From: Anaerohalosphaeraceae bacterium
Lineage (GTDB): Bacteria; Planctomycetota; Phycisphaerae; Sedimentisphaerales; UBA12454
Direction: 5' to 3'
NCBI GenBank assembly: GCA_021108375.1
Contig: JAIORA010000048.1
Coordinates: 62,001-126,000, forward strand
Length of the DNA stretch: 64,000 nt
The notes under the pieces are model-generated. The model did not search any database, was not told the origin of the DNA, and saw only the letters and a list, made by a program, of their open reading frames with translations. Below are positions 9,173 to 17,600 of this stretch, in pieces. The first letter of the stretch is position 1. Every line of letters begins with the position of its first letter. The position numbers were made by a program, and so were the translations under genes.

Positions 9173-10078
9173 TTAAAAACATTCGTTATTGTAAGGGTCA
9201 GTGCAGGCCAGCCAGTTTTCAGCTAAAATAGCCATATCCTCGAAATCCACATAGCAGTCCTCGTTCAGGTCTCCTTTGGCATAGCCCCAATCGCCGCACT
9301 CGTATGTCGGCAAACCCTCTACCACTTTAATATCGTCAAAGTAGCCGTAAACCGTGTCCTTCGAAGCCTCACAATATATACGGTCAAACGATACGCAGTT
9401 TGCATCGACAAAATCTAGGTCATCTAATGTACCCTGCCAAAATGAATTGCCTGCCTCTTTGACCCTGACATCAAATTCCTTGGCCTGAAAATCAAGAACC
9501 ATCTCGAATTCATACCAGACACGGTCAAGCATACCAGACATCAATGTTGCTGTTCCGCCGCCATAGGAAACCACAATAGCATGCAGATCTTCACTCATAA
9601 TCACTTTTACTGCCTCGTTGTAGGGGTCTGATTTATCTATAATCCACACGAAAGAGCTTCGGGAACCAGAAACCTCACTTTGAGAGGCATTATACTGAAG
9701 CCAGGTCATTGTATAGACATCGTTGTAATCCCCCAATGTACCGAATTCCAGTTTGGAATACTTCGCGCCGCTACTCCTGCCTCTGAGCCAACCGCATTGG
9801 TCCCCTGAAATGGTAGTATCACTCGGACCAAACTGAGGATAGGTTGCATTTCTAATCCACTCTACTCCCGAACAGGGGTCAACTGCTCCACTGTATGGTT
9901 CGCTGGTTTGACGACCCCAACGAACACCATATTCATCATTGTCCCATGTCATTGGCCCGGCACTATCCACCTCAAAAGTCGTGTTGACCAGCACATCCCC
10001 ATCGGCAGCATTTGCCACGCCGACAGCCAAAACAAGCATTCCTATTGTTACGCTAAATAATATAGCAAACTTTTTCAT
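9173..10078 (-). CDS. secreted single-domain protein with dockerin-like tail
   Basis: 301 residues: signal peptide (MKKFAILFSVTIGMLVLAVG), one copy of the repeated domain (VNTTFEVDSAGPMTWD; VWYEFEMVLDFQAKEFDVRV; SFDRIYCEA; YGYFDDIKVV), then a dockerin-like half EF-hand (GDLNEDCYVDFEDMAILAEN, followed by W-L-A-C-T-D-P). Such tails are abundant in Phycisphaerae secreted proteins. The AAGGAGG SD before ATG 10078 is strong. Compared with the gene downstream, the domain is the same but the anchor differs (dockerin-like here, PEP-CTERM there). Function unknown. Confidence 0.8.
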   Translation of the reverse strand: MKKFAILFSVTIGMLVLAVGVANAADGDVLVNTTFEVDSAGPMTWDNDEYGVRWGRQTSEPYSGAVDPCSGVEWIRNATYPQFGPSDTTISGDQCGWLRGRSSGAKYSKLEFGTLGDYNDVYTMTWLQYNASQSEVSGSRSSFVWIIDKSDPYNEAVKVIMSEDLHAIVVSYGGGTATLMSGMLDRVWYEFEMVLDFQAKEFDVRVKEAGNSFWQGTLDDLDFVDANCVSFDRIYCEASKDTVYGYFDDIKVVEGLPTYECGDWGYAKGDLNEDCYVDFEDMAILAENWLACTDPYNNECF

Positions 10079-10124
10079 TTTTACCTCCTTACGAAATTAT
10101 AAAGAATATCTGTCTCATTTTTTT

Positions 10125-11681
10125 TTAGAACCTAACACAGTTTGCGTCATTGGGGTCGGAACATTCTACCCAATCCTGCGAGAAAGCCGCAAAATCTTTG
10201 AAGTCAACATAGCAGTCTTGGTTGAAGTCGCCTTCTTTGTAGCCATAACCACCGCAGCCATACAGCGAGACCTCAAAATCATCCCAATACCCATTGGCAC
10301 CGGTCTGGTCAACTTTGCATTGTATCCAGTCGAAAGAATCAGAGATGTCAGCATTTCGCAAATACCCATCGACCATACCTTCCCATTTGGATTCGCCTAA
10401 TTCCCTTACTTTGACATCAAATGTCTTATTTACGAAATTCAACTCTGCTTCAAAACCATACCAGGAGCCTGCGTTATAATTGCTTAGCAGCGTTTTTGCT
10501 ATCTTGCTTCCACCGATAGTGCCACAATTAACTGATATTTCCGTTGCCGCTCCGGTGTTATCGCTCCCCATAGTTATCGCCAAGGCGATATTCGCCCAAG
10601 TCCCTGTATTCGGGCCAATGTCGCTACCAATAATCGTGCGTACATAGTTGTTCTTGGTTGAACCGGCATATTCGTATTTCTGCCACCATTTCATAGTGTA
10701 AATACCGACATTGTTGCCATCGTCAAAGTTCAGCGCAACTACCGTTCCATAAGGAGAGGTGGCCGTACGCCAAATTTTACCTGCCGCTGAGGCATCGTGG
10801 GATGCGCCGGAAGCAGTTACAATACCATTTGCATCACCCTGAAAATCATACCATTGGTCGGTGCTGATTGGGTCGGGGTCGTTGCCATCGCCCCACAAGT
10901 CATCTGCAGGCCAGGTTCCAGCTCCGCCGCTGTTCACCTCAAAAGTCGTACCAACAAGGTCAATAACTCCGCCCGACGGCAGTACCTGTACGGTAATATC
11001 ATCAAAGAAACCGAAAATCTTATTTGATGCAGCCCGACAGTAGATACGGTCAAAAGAATCGCTGTCGGACGAAACAAAGTTTGCATCGTTTAACGTGCCT
11101 ACCCAACTTACATCGTTTGCTTCCTTAGCTTTAATATCAAACTTCTTTGTCTGATAGTTCAATGTCAACTCAAACTCATACCAGGAATCATTTTTCATAT
11201 TGCTCAATACTGTCGTAACTCCATCAGCAGTGTGAACCGAAATAGTATTGCCATCGGCATTCATAGTAACCTGTGTAGCCTCGTCGACATCATCATCGAT
11301 AATCCACACATTGGAATGCCTATCTCCCGTATTCGAGTCTTGTATCTGATTGAGCTGATACCACTTTACTACATAAGTACCAGTTTTAGAGCCGTTACCG
11401 AATTCCAGCTTGGCATACTTGTTGCCGGTAACTCTTCCAGCCTGACCACCTTTCCAGACACGGCTTGTCGCAATGATAGCCTTAGAGTTGTCATTTGCTA
11501 CCCAGTTAATACCACTGGCAATATCCAGCTCGTCCCACACATCGCTTACAGATGTGTCCCATGTCTGGTAGCCGGCACTTTCCTTTTCAAAGGTTGTTTT
11601 GACCAGATAGCCCCCCATAACAGGAACCACTGTCAAGCCCAGCAAGCACACAACAATAAATAAAATACCTGACTTTTTCAT
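10125..11681 (-). CDS. secreted protein with two copies of the repeated domain and dockerin-like tail
   Basis: 518 residues from ATG 11681 (GAAGGAGG SD; the upstream in-frame start at 11702 lacks one). After the signal peptide come two tandem copies of the repeated domain: copy A (VKTTFEKESAGYQTWDTSVS ... SWYEFELTLNYQTKKFDIKA ... FFDDITV) and copy B (VGTTFEVNSGGAGTW ... SWYGFEAELNFVNKTFDVKV ... GYWDDFEV), then GDFNQDCYVDFKDFAAFSQD as a dockerin-like end. Copy A is clearly closest to the copy nested in the gene at 1-2728 (both read TWDTSVS followed by WDE). It is the first structural gene after the regulator, 73 bp away, so it is probably read through from that promoter. Confidence 0.8.
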   Translation of the reverse strand: MKKSGILFIVVCLLGLTVVPVMGGYLVKTTFEKESAGYQTWDTSVSDVWDELDIASGINWVANDNSKAIIATSRVWKGGQAGRVTGNKYAKLEFGNGSKTGTYVVKWYQLNQIQDSNTGDRHSNVWIIDDDVDEATQVTMNADGNTISVHTADGVTTVLSNMKNDSWYEFELTLNYQTKKFDIKAKEANDVSWVGTLNDANFVSSDSDSFDRIYCRAASNKIFGFFDDITVQVLPSGGVIDLVGTTFEVNSGGAGTWPADDLWGDGNDPDPISTDQWYDFQGDANGIVTASGASHDASAAGKIWRTATSPYGTVVALNFDDGNNVGIYTMKWWQKYEYAGSTKNNYVRTIIGSDIGPNTGTWANIALAITMGSDNTGAATEISVNCGTIGGSKIAKTLLSNYNAGSWYGFEAELNFVNKTFDVKVRELGESKWEGMVDGYLRNADISDSFDWIQCKVDQTGANGYWDDFEVSLYGCGGYGYKEGDFNQDCYVDFKDFAAFSQDWVECSDPNDANCVRF

Positions 11682-11754
11682 TTCAACCTCCTTCTGAATC
11701 AAAATAATTATTTAATAAAACACACAAATTCTTTTTGTACCGATTTTTTGCTAA

Positions 11755-12840
11755 TTACTTTTCTGTTATACTTATTTTCTTCTCTGACCGCACCTCGCCG
11801 GCTGATTGACGAATGATAAATTTGCTGGGGATTGCTATCTGCTTAGGCTCATCAATATCACGCTCTATTCCTTCCATAAGCAGTTCAAAGGCAGAATTAA
11901 CCATTTCCTCTACCGGCTGAGCAATTGTGCTAAGCGGCGGCTGGGAATATGCCATCGTACTTACATCATCAAAACCTACAATTGATATATCCTGCGGTAC
12001 TCTTATGCCCATACGAGCCAGGGCCGAAGTCAAAAACAAGGCAAATTCACTTTGAATACATATAATCGCGGTACATTCAGGATGGGACTTCAGGAATTTC
12101 TTTGTTTGCAAAAAAGCCAAATCAACATCAATGATGTGGCGAGTACCTTTATTGGCATAACTTTCATCGGTGCTATACAACCTATCCTGGCCTTTGCCGA
12201 AACCGTGCGATTCGATACTTTTATAGAATTCTATAAAACGCATATCTTTCTCCCAGCCTGGCCAACACATAGAAAACATATAAATCTGACTGTGCCCAAG
12301 TCGATAAAGATGGTTTATCGCCTTTCTTATGCCAATGCTTACATCCTGGCATACCAACCTGTGGGAGGAATAGGCCGATTTGCCAAACAATGTCCCACTA
12401 AACAACACTGTCGGTACGGAAAATTTGAGCTTCGTTTGTATCTCTTTGACAGTCGCTTCCGGAAAAGCTCCCTTAACAATGAGGCCATCCACGCCGCGTC
12501 CAATTAACTTATGTGCCCGCTTTACCGTTATATCAAGATTACCTTTGGTATGAGCAACATACACTTCATAGCCGGCATTGTTGGCAAGCTCGTCCAGCTT
12601 CGCTTCCATAGTTGATGTTATCTCAAGAGATGGAGACCCCGCCAAAAAACCTATTGTCTGCGTCTTACCAAGAGACAGACCTCTGGCTACTAAATTAGGC
12701 TTGTAATTCATTTCTTTTGCCAGTGATTTGATACGGTTACGTGTACTAATGGATATTTGGGAATCGTCCCGCAGTGCCCTGCTGACGGTACCACGTGAGA
12801 TGCTTAGCTTTTCAGCGATAGAACTAAGAGTTGTTGCCAT
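11755..12840 (-). CDS. LacI-family transcriptional regulator
   Basis: 361 residues with the N-terminal LacI helix-turn-helix (TLSSIAEKLSISRGTVSRAL, then RNRIKSLAKEMNYKPN, residues about 4-55) and a periplasmic-binding-protein-like sugar-sensing core (IGFLAGSPS; GVDGLIVKG; ISIVGFDDVSTMAYSQPPLS). It should repress or activate the downstream enzyme genes in response to a saccharide. Its own promoter overlaps a pair of near-palindromes (12882-12915), so autoregulation is likely. Which sugar it senses cannot be read from the sequence. Confidence 0.92.
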   Translation of the reverse strand: MATTLSSIAEKLSISRGTVSRALRDDSQISISTRNRIKSLAKEMNYKPNLVARGLSLGKTQTIGFLAGSPSLEITSTMEAKLDELANNAGYEVYVAHTKGNLDITVKRAHKLIGRGVDGLIVKGAFPEATVKEIQTKLKFSVPTVLFSGTLFGKSAYSSHRLVCQDVSIGIRKAINHLYRLGHSQIYMFSMCWPGWEKDMRFIEFYKSIESHGFGKGQDRLYSTDESYANKGTRHIIDVDLAFLQTKKFLKSHPECTAIICIQSEFALFLTSALARMGIRVPQDISIVGFDDVSTMAYSQPPLSTIAQPVEEMVNSAFELLMEGIERDIDEPKQIAIPSKFIIRQSAGEVRSEKKISITEK

Positions 12841-12881
12841 TCTCCAATCCTTCCTTCACTTAAATAACCTGTTTGTCTATT

Positions 12882-12915
12882 GCAACTGGTTGCGTATAGC
12901 ATCGTAACCGGTTGC
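12882..12915 (-). promoter_or_regulatory. paired operator candidates for the LacI-type regulator
   Basis: Two near-palindromes lie at 12882-12893 (GCAACTGGTTGC) and 12904-12915 (GTAACCGGTTGC). They share the form G-Y-AAC-Y-GGTTGC with a central pyrimidine-G step typical of LacI-family operators. Their centres are 22 bp apart, two helical turns, so two dimers would bind on one face of the DNA. The distal site covers the -10 box of the regulator's promoter. Confidence 0.72.
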
Positions 12916-12929
12916 GCTAACAATGTCAA
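12901..12929 (-). promoter_or_regulatory. sigma70-type promoter of the LacI-family gene
   Basis: Read on the minus strand: TTGACA (12929-12924), a 17-bp spacer, then TACGAT (12906-12901). Initiation would fall near 12894, inside or beside the proximal operator. Confidence 0.7.
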
Positions 12930-13665
12930 GTGAAATAAACCGCAAATTTTAGAAAAATGTTTAAATCACCAAGAAATGTCGCCCAACTCCTTTGTTTACA
13001 AGATGTTAAGAGATACCAAGAGATGCTAAGAGATGTTAAATGTCAAAGCAACCACTCTTCGGAAGGGTCAACAGTCCTTCAAAACAAGTGGGGAATTGTT
13101 TTTTTTCTGGAAAGGGGCGGCTTACAACCACCCCGTAGCCTTAGCCAGCAATGTAAGCCTTCACAGAAATTTTAAAAAGTTTAAAAAATCCAAAGAAAAA
13201 AGTAGCACGCCGATTTAGCTTCTGTTACAAACAAACGATTAATCGTGATTCACAATTCTCTTGTCAAATTCGGAGATTTGCCGGAAGTCGATTTCGACAA
13301 AGCTTCTAAAAACGATATTACCAAGGCCTGGAATATAATCTTTTCCTCTGAGTAGCTCACCATCTAACTTAGATTTCTGCTTTCGCAAGAATGACAAATC
13401 TGCGTAATTTGTGAAATCTGTGTCTAAAAAAACAGACTTCAAAACTCCAGACATGTTGCAGAATACGCAAAAAAATGGCCAAGATAGAGTAGTTTGCGCA
13501 AAATTTGCGCTATACATAGAGCTACCCTTAATTTCATCTTAAATTTTCTTGCAATACTGGCCGGTTTTATGTAGGGTGGGTGAAAATTTGCCGGAGCGAG
13601 TTTGCTGGCTTTTTTTGTTATTGCTCTTTGGCATAATTGGTGTAATTCATTGTAAATAAACAATT
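12930..13665. other. gene-poor stretch upstream of the LacI-type regulator and tRNA-Ser
   Basis: No convincing full gene. It holds a 10-bp tandem repeat (13001-13040) and, around 13242-13357 on the plus strand, an open run of about 35 codons ending in TAG (LVKFGDLPEVDFDKASKND) that looks like the tail of a lost gene. The longer open frames on the minus strand have no SD and no recognisable domain. Confidence 0.5.
13001..13040. repeat. 10-bp tandem repeat, four units
   Basis: Four consecutive 10-mers: AGATGTTAAG, AGATACCAAG, AGATGCTAAG, AGATGTTAAA. The period is close to one helical turn. Confidence 0.75.
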
Positions 13666-13755
13666 GGAGAGGTGCCCGAGTGGCTTAAGGGAACGGTTTG
13701 CTAAACCGTCGTATGGATACAATCCGTACCGGGGGTTCGAATCCCCCCCTCTCCG
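13666..13755 (+). tRNA. tRNA-Ser(GCT)
   Basis: A 90-nt class II tRNA: acceptor GGAGAGG/CCTCTCC, D-arm with CCCGAGTGG, anticodon arm ACGGT-TTGCTAA-ACCGT with anticodon GCT, a long variable arm, and T-arm GGGGG-TTCGAAT-CCCCC, discriminator G. CCA is not encoded. Its 3' end abuts a decayed tyrosine recombinase gene, as is usual for tRNA attachment sites. Confidence 0.95.
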
Positions 13756-14457
13756 TTTCTTTTTTATTCGCCAAAATCACGTCTATAAGCTCTTGTAGTT
13801 CAGGCACTTGCGAATTGTTTACTATTTTAGACTGCCCTGTTGCCCTTAAGTTGCCCTTATTTGGAGCAGGTACAATTTCAACTTCATGGCTTTTAGCCAG
13901 TTCCATCATAGCGTTCTGGCTGTCCTCATCATGCAAATAATAGTAAAGGTCAAGGATGTCTGAGGAACTATGTCCAAGCCAAGCCAGTGCTTTGCGGTAA
14001 GCAACACGGTGGTTGGCACACAGACTTGCAAAGTAAAGTGATGTCTGAATGAATGCAACTTGTATTGGGTTGGATTTTCGAATTTACATTCTGCACATAA
14101 AATTTTAATGTGTTTTAACAGTTTCCTTTCGTTAATAGCAGGGAGAAGAACTCCTTTATTCTCTCTATATGATTTCAACAATTCAGCGATTTGAGGATGT
14201 ACAGGCACAAATCTATCCTCTTTATCCTTGGTTGTACCGTTTGAGCCGCCTCTTCGGATATGAATCATAGTGAATTGTTTTTCATCTTTCACAATATCTT
14301 CCCTCCGAAGCTGCTCAACTTCACCTACACGCAAGCCGGCATATCCCATCAAGGCAAATGCGATTTTTTCCTGCCCATCTGCTAATTGAATTAAAGATTC
14401 AATCTGGCTGATGGTAAAGCAAGGTTGAGGCTTGGCCTTTGCCTTTGGGAATGACAC
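13685..14457 (-). pseudogene. tyrosine recombinase (phage-type integrase), frameshifted and 5'-truncated
   Basis: The catalytic domain is recognisable: GLRVGEVEQL carries the first Arg and LHSFRHHF the H-x-x-R. Just after HHF a tandem AAAGT duplication (14030-14039, plus strand) shifts the frame. In the other frame the protein continues ASLCANHRV, ALAWLGHSSSD and DLYYYLHDED, supplying the last catalytic His and the Tyr nucleophile. The core-binding N-terminal domain is missing; upstream sequence switches to an IS3-type transposase start. The downstream frame runs through the antisense of the tRNA-Ser gene and stops at 13685. The enzyme once integrated an element at this tRNA but cannot be functional now. 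Confidence 0.85.
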
Positions 14458-14522
14458 TGCTCTGTGACGAGTTTTGCTGCCTGTAACTTGAACTCCTTGC
14501 TGTACTTTCGATACTTTGCCAT
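14457..14522 (-). pseudogene. 5' end of an IS3-family OrfA transposase
   Basis: ATG at 14522 with an AAGGAG SD encodes MAKYRKYSKEFKLQAAKLV, then T-E-Q. This is the helix-turn-helix start typical of IS3/IS911 OrfA. After 22 codons the sequence becomes integrase sequence, so only a fragment remains. Confidence 0.6.
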
Positions 14523-14573
14523 TTTAGGACACTCCTTAATTAATTGGGACATTATAACCTCTGATCAAGTGTC

Positions 14574-14776
14574 CGTAAATCGTTCAGCACCTCAGTTGGA
14601 CAAAATTGTCTGATTGGCTTGATGACGCTCCTGATATCGACATAAAAGAGGACGTTGTAGGGTTAGGGAGTTATGACAAAACTCTGACTGTACTTTTTAC
14701 AACAGAAGCAATTGACTATGAGTCAACGCGGAAGGTAAAAATAATTGTCGCTGATCAAGAATCAAATTTAATATAG
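14574..14776 (+). pseudogene. C-terminal remnant of an unidentified protein
   Basis: An open run without a start codon of its own ends at TAG 14774-14776 and reads KLSDWLDDAPDIDIKEDVVG, then SYDKTLTVLFTTEAIDYEST. It has the look of a real C-terminus (alternating beta pattern) but no family is recognised. Upstream sequence is stop-rich. Confidence 0.3.
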
Positions 14777-14859
14777 GTATAGACTTAATGAAATGATTGC
14801 TGGGAACAAATAGTTCAAAGTTATGCGAACACATATTTTGTTTCTAAATTATTTGCTTC

Positions 14860-14928
14860 TCAGTACGCTTTGATTAATTCGTCAATGAGTTCCTGTTTAC
14901 GTTTTTCCTGCGGTGTTTGTTTGGCCAT
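14860..14928 (-). pseudogene. possible N-terminal scrap of an IS256-type transposase
   Basis: ATG 14928 preceded by AAAGGT encodes 22 residues (MAKQTPQEKRKQELIDELIK, A, Y) then a stop. The ELIDELIKAY segment resembles the start of mutator/IS256 transposases, which continue with PED..; that part is missing. The similarity is short. Confidence 0.3.
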
Positions 14929-15042
14929 AGTAAATACCTTTCAAAAATAGGTTAACAAATCTATGACCATTTACACAGTTTATTTCACACCCTCATGTGG
15001 GTTCCAGCCTTTTTCATACTTGCTACAAACCTTAATGATCTA

Positions 15043-15129
15043 TCCATCTTCTGGAATGGATATTATTTTGATGAGGAGACTAAGAACTATTATTTGCGGA
15101 GCAGATACTACTCCCCACTTGAGAGGAAA
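15043..15129 (+). pseudogene. Rhs/YD-repeat core fragment
   Basis: NGYYFDEETKNYYLRSRYYS in frame matches the Rhs-associated core consensus (GYYYD..TGLYYLRARYYDP). Neither the upstream YD repeats nor a downstream toxin-like domain is present, so this is an isolated remnant. Confidence 0.6.
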
Positions 15130-15158
15130 TGTTCAATTATAAGGGGTACCTACCGTTA

Positions 15159-15701
15159 TCAATTATCCCTTTTAGTAAAAATCAACTGTATCGGATTGGT
15201 CTCTATCATTTTGCTGTTAGGAGGAGCAGCACCCTTGAGCCAAGTGTAGTTAAGCCAATTAGCTTTCCATGCCTTTCCATTTTCGGAAATATTACCAATA
15301 AAACTATCTCTACTATTACCCTCTAAAACACCATTTGGTAGTTTCATATGAAACAAATCTAATATTACCTCCACACAAAGTTTACGTTCAGCAGAATCAT
15401 AGTAGTTTTCCACCGGCCCTAATGCAAAAACAGCAAATGTTCCTTCTTCAGAACCTTCAAGCTCTTTGCTGCCTTCTTCAATTGTCATAGGCCCTCCTAG
15501 TGGATGGATTAGTTTAGAAATTTCACCATCTTCTTCAATCTTAAAAGCCCAGTTATGTTCTTTTGATTGCCAAATACCAACCGGATATTCTAGGTATGAG
15601 CTTGTTCCCACTGAGACATTATGATGGCTACCATAAGGAGTACGACAACCAATTAATTGTAGAAATATAATTATGAATAAGACAACACATGATAATCTCA
15701 T
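15159..15701 (-). CDS. hypothetical lipoprotein
   Basis: 180 residues with a lipoprotein signal (hydrophobic FIIIFLQ then LIGC, lipidated Cys at 19). The mature part is acidic, with YPVGIWQSKEHNWAFKIEED and a C-terminal beta-rich region; no family is recognised. Its start codon directly follows the stop codon of the beta-helix gene at 15702-17099, so the two are probably translated from one mRNA. The region is more AT-rich than its surroundings, consistent with acquisition. Confidence 0.7.
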   Translation of the reverse strand: MRLSCVVLFIIIFLQLIGCRTPYGSHHNVSVGTSSYLEYPVGIWQSKEHNWAFKIEEDGEISKLIHPLGGPMTIEEGSKELEGSEEGTFAVFALGPVENYYDSAERKLCVEVILDLFHMKLPNGVLEGNSRDSFIGNISENGKAWKANWLNYTWLKGAAPPNSKMIETNPIQLIFTKRDN

Positions 15702-17099
15702 TTAATTTGTCCAGAAGTTATAATCATCATCTCCATCCTCAGTAATATCTAGAGGACATTCATCAACAGTCCCTTGATTAAAAAATGTATTGAAAATTTG
15801 AAGGTCAACATTACTAACGCGAAAAGGGCCTTCTTTATGATGATTGAGGTCGGCGCAAATACCATTATTTATTTGCATAAGTTCTTCATCAGTTTTATTA
15901 AAAGCCTGTAGAAACACTTGAAGGTCAACATTACTAACTCTAAACGGGCCGTTTTGGATACCGTCGATATCGCCTCGGCAATTATATCTATAACACCAAC
16001 AGGAAGGCTTATCCCATTCAAGCCAGTCCCAAAAACTTGGATTGCAACTACTCATACAGGTATCAGGATTTAGTACCGTTATTGTTGCATTTGTGTATGC
16101 ATGGTATGGTATATTGCAACATACATTTTCAAGAAAAACATCACCATTAATCACCCATATTGAGTAATTATAATCAGTTTCTTTATCTAATTCAACACTA
16201 AAGGTAGTATTATATATGTATGTTTCAGGTTCTATGGAATCGTTAATATCGGTATCTGATTGTGAAAGACCAATGATAGCATCAGTTGTTTCACTTGGTG
16301 TATTTGAATTAATAATGCTATTATATATTTTTAAAATGGCATCGTTATTAGTAATTGCAATAGTTGCAGAGGCTCCGCCATTCTTATCTCCAAGTTCTGC
16401 AGAAATAACACATGAGGTAACATTTACATCTAAATTACCATCTAATTCCAAGGCAAATGTATCGCACATATAATCATAACCAGAAGTTACAATGTCAGTA
16501 TCTATTATTGTATGAATGGATCTTATTGGGTCATATATTCCATCCTTAATTCCTAAGCCATATTCATTACCATTAATGAGACATTTCGATATATTGGTAT
16601 TATTGGTTTCTTTGAAAAGAACGGTATGACCAAAACCTTCACCGGATTGTTCTCCAGAATTGCCGTTTTTGCCACGTAGAAAACAACAGTTTTCCAAGCT
16701 AATGTCATTGATTTCTGAAGCTAAAACTGAACAGCGATCATCTGGAACAGGCTTTTCGTAACGGTCATGTATGACTGTCAAGTTTTTTAATACACACCCA
16801 TTTCCTAGTTTTATTGTGAAATCATTTGGGCTTTGTTCATTAGGGTCTTGGATGATAACTGACTCTTTGTCACCTATACCTTCCAAAGTTATGTTATTTT
16901 TGACTGACAAGTCAACATATTCTTCATAAGTTCCCGGGTAGATTGCTATAGCATCACCGTTTTGTGCATTTTGAAGGGCCTCATTTATGTCAATATAACT
17001 ATTTGGGACATTCTGGGTTCCGTCAACTATCAATGTATCCCCAAAAAGAAATTGACTACAGAACACTGCAACAGATAAGATTGCAATAATTTTTTTCAT
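15702..17099 (-). CDS. secreted right-handed beta-helix protein with two dockerin-like repeats
   Basis: 465 residues: signal peptide (MKKIIAILSVAVFCSQFLFG), then DINEALQNAQNGDAIAIYPG, T-Y-E-E, the usual opening of parallel beta-helix (Pbl-repeat) proteins, followed by helix rungs rich in N and I/V. A CWC..NC cysteine segment precedes two near-identical dockerin-like half EF-hands (both with GPFRVSNVDLQ). Dockerins bind cohesins in clostridia; in planctomycetes their partner is unclear. The neighbouring lipoprotein might be its surface partner, which is inference. Substrate unknown. Confidence 0.75.
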   Translation of the reverse strand: MKKIIAILSVAVFCSQFLFGDTLIVDGTQNVPNSYIDINEALQNAQNGDAIAIYPGTYEEYVDLSVKNNITLEGIGDKESVIIQDPNEQSPNDFTIKLGNGCVLKNLTVIHDRYEKPVPDDRCSVLASEINDISLENCCFLRGKNGNSGEQSGEGFGHTVLFKETNNTNISKCLINGNEYGLGIKDGIYDPIRSIHTIIDTDIVTSGYDYMCDTFALELDGNLDVNVTSCVISAELGDKNGGASATIAITNNDAILKIYNSIINSNTPSETTDAIIGLSQSDTDINDSIEPETYIYNTTFSVELDKETDYNYSIWVINGDVFLENVCCNIPYHAYTNATITVLNPDTCMSSCNPSFWDWLEWDKPSCWCYRYNCRGDIDGIQNGPFRVSNVDLQVFLQAFNKTDEELMQINNGICADLNHHKEGPFRVSNVDLQIFNTFFNQGTVDECPLDITEDGDDDYNFWTN

Positions 17100-17370
17100 A
17101 ATATTCCTCTTGAAACAAAGTGCGGTTAATATTTTTCAAATACTGTCAAGGTTGTAAACGGTGGAGTAAAAGTGTCCCACCCGGCAGAACAGCCCAAAAA
17201 AACAAGACTAAACAATTCGGGTTCTTAGCCACGAAGACTCAAAAACACAAAAATTTAGACACGGATTTCACTGATTATACAGATAAAAAATAGGTACAAA
17301 GGAGTAAAGGCACCCGAGTTTTTTATTTTTTAGACACGAATTTACACCAATTCCGATTATTAAGTGCGCC

Positions 17371-17457
17371 ATTGTCATTTCGACCGGAACGAGCGAAGCG
17401 AATGGAGCGGAGAAATCTGTCGTTTTTAGATTCCTCGACTACGCTCGGAATGACGTG
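17371..17457. repeat. imperfect palindrome of the CATTTCGACCGGAACGAGCG type
   Basis: GTCATTTCGACCGGAACGAG at the left and CTACGCTCGGAATGAC at the right pair around a central GGAGAAATCTGTCG segment. This is a dispersed element found in many genomes. Confidence 0.6.
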
Positions 17458-17494
17458 TGTGCGCATTTATTATTCGTACTTGGTATACTATGCA

Positions 17495-17600
17495 GGTACC
17501 CGCAGGGCAAGACCTACGGGCTAATGGCGATGGGAAAGATACAAACCATACGCAAGCACGAACCGTCGGGCAGGCCACGACGGCTAAACGGCGATGTGGG
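17495..17600. repeat. two hairpin repeats with the CTAA...GGCGATG flank
   Basis: First: CCCGCAGG-GCAAGA-CCTACGGG then CTAATGGCGATGGGAAA. Second: CGAA-CCGTCG-(GGCAGGCCA)-CGACGG then CTAAACGGCGATG. The stems are unrelated in sequence while the flank is constant. See the corresponding finding. Confidence 0.7.

Noticed and set aside
10125-11702. Start at 11702 for the two-domain gene
   Set aside because: The SD GAAGGAGG lies between 11702 and the ATG at 11681, so the latter is the start.
13239-13663. Minus-strand ORFs of 92 and 74 residues
   Set aside because: Low-complexity, no start signal, no family; the opposite strand has the better coding look for a short stretch (13242-13357).
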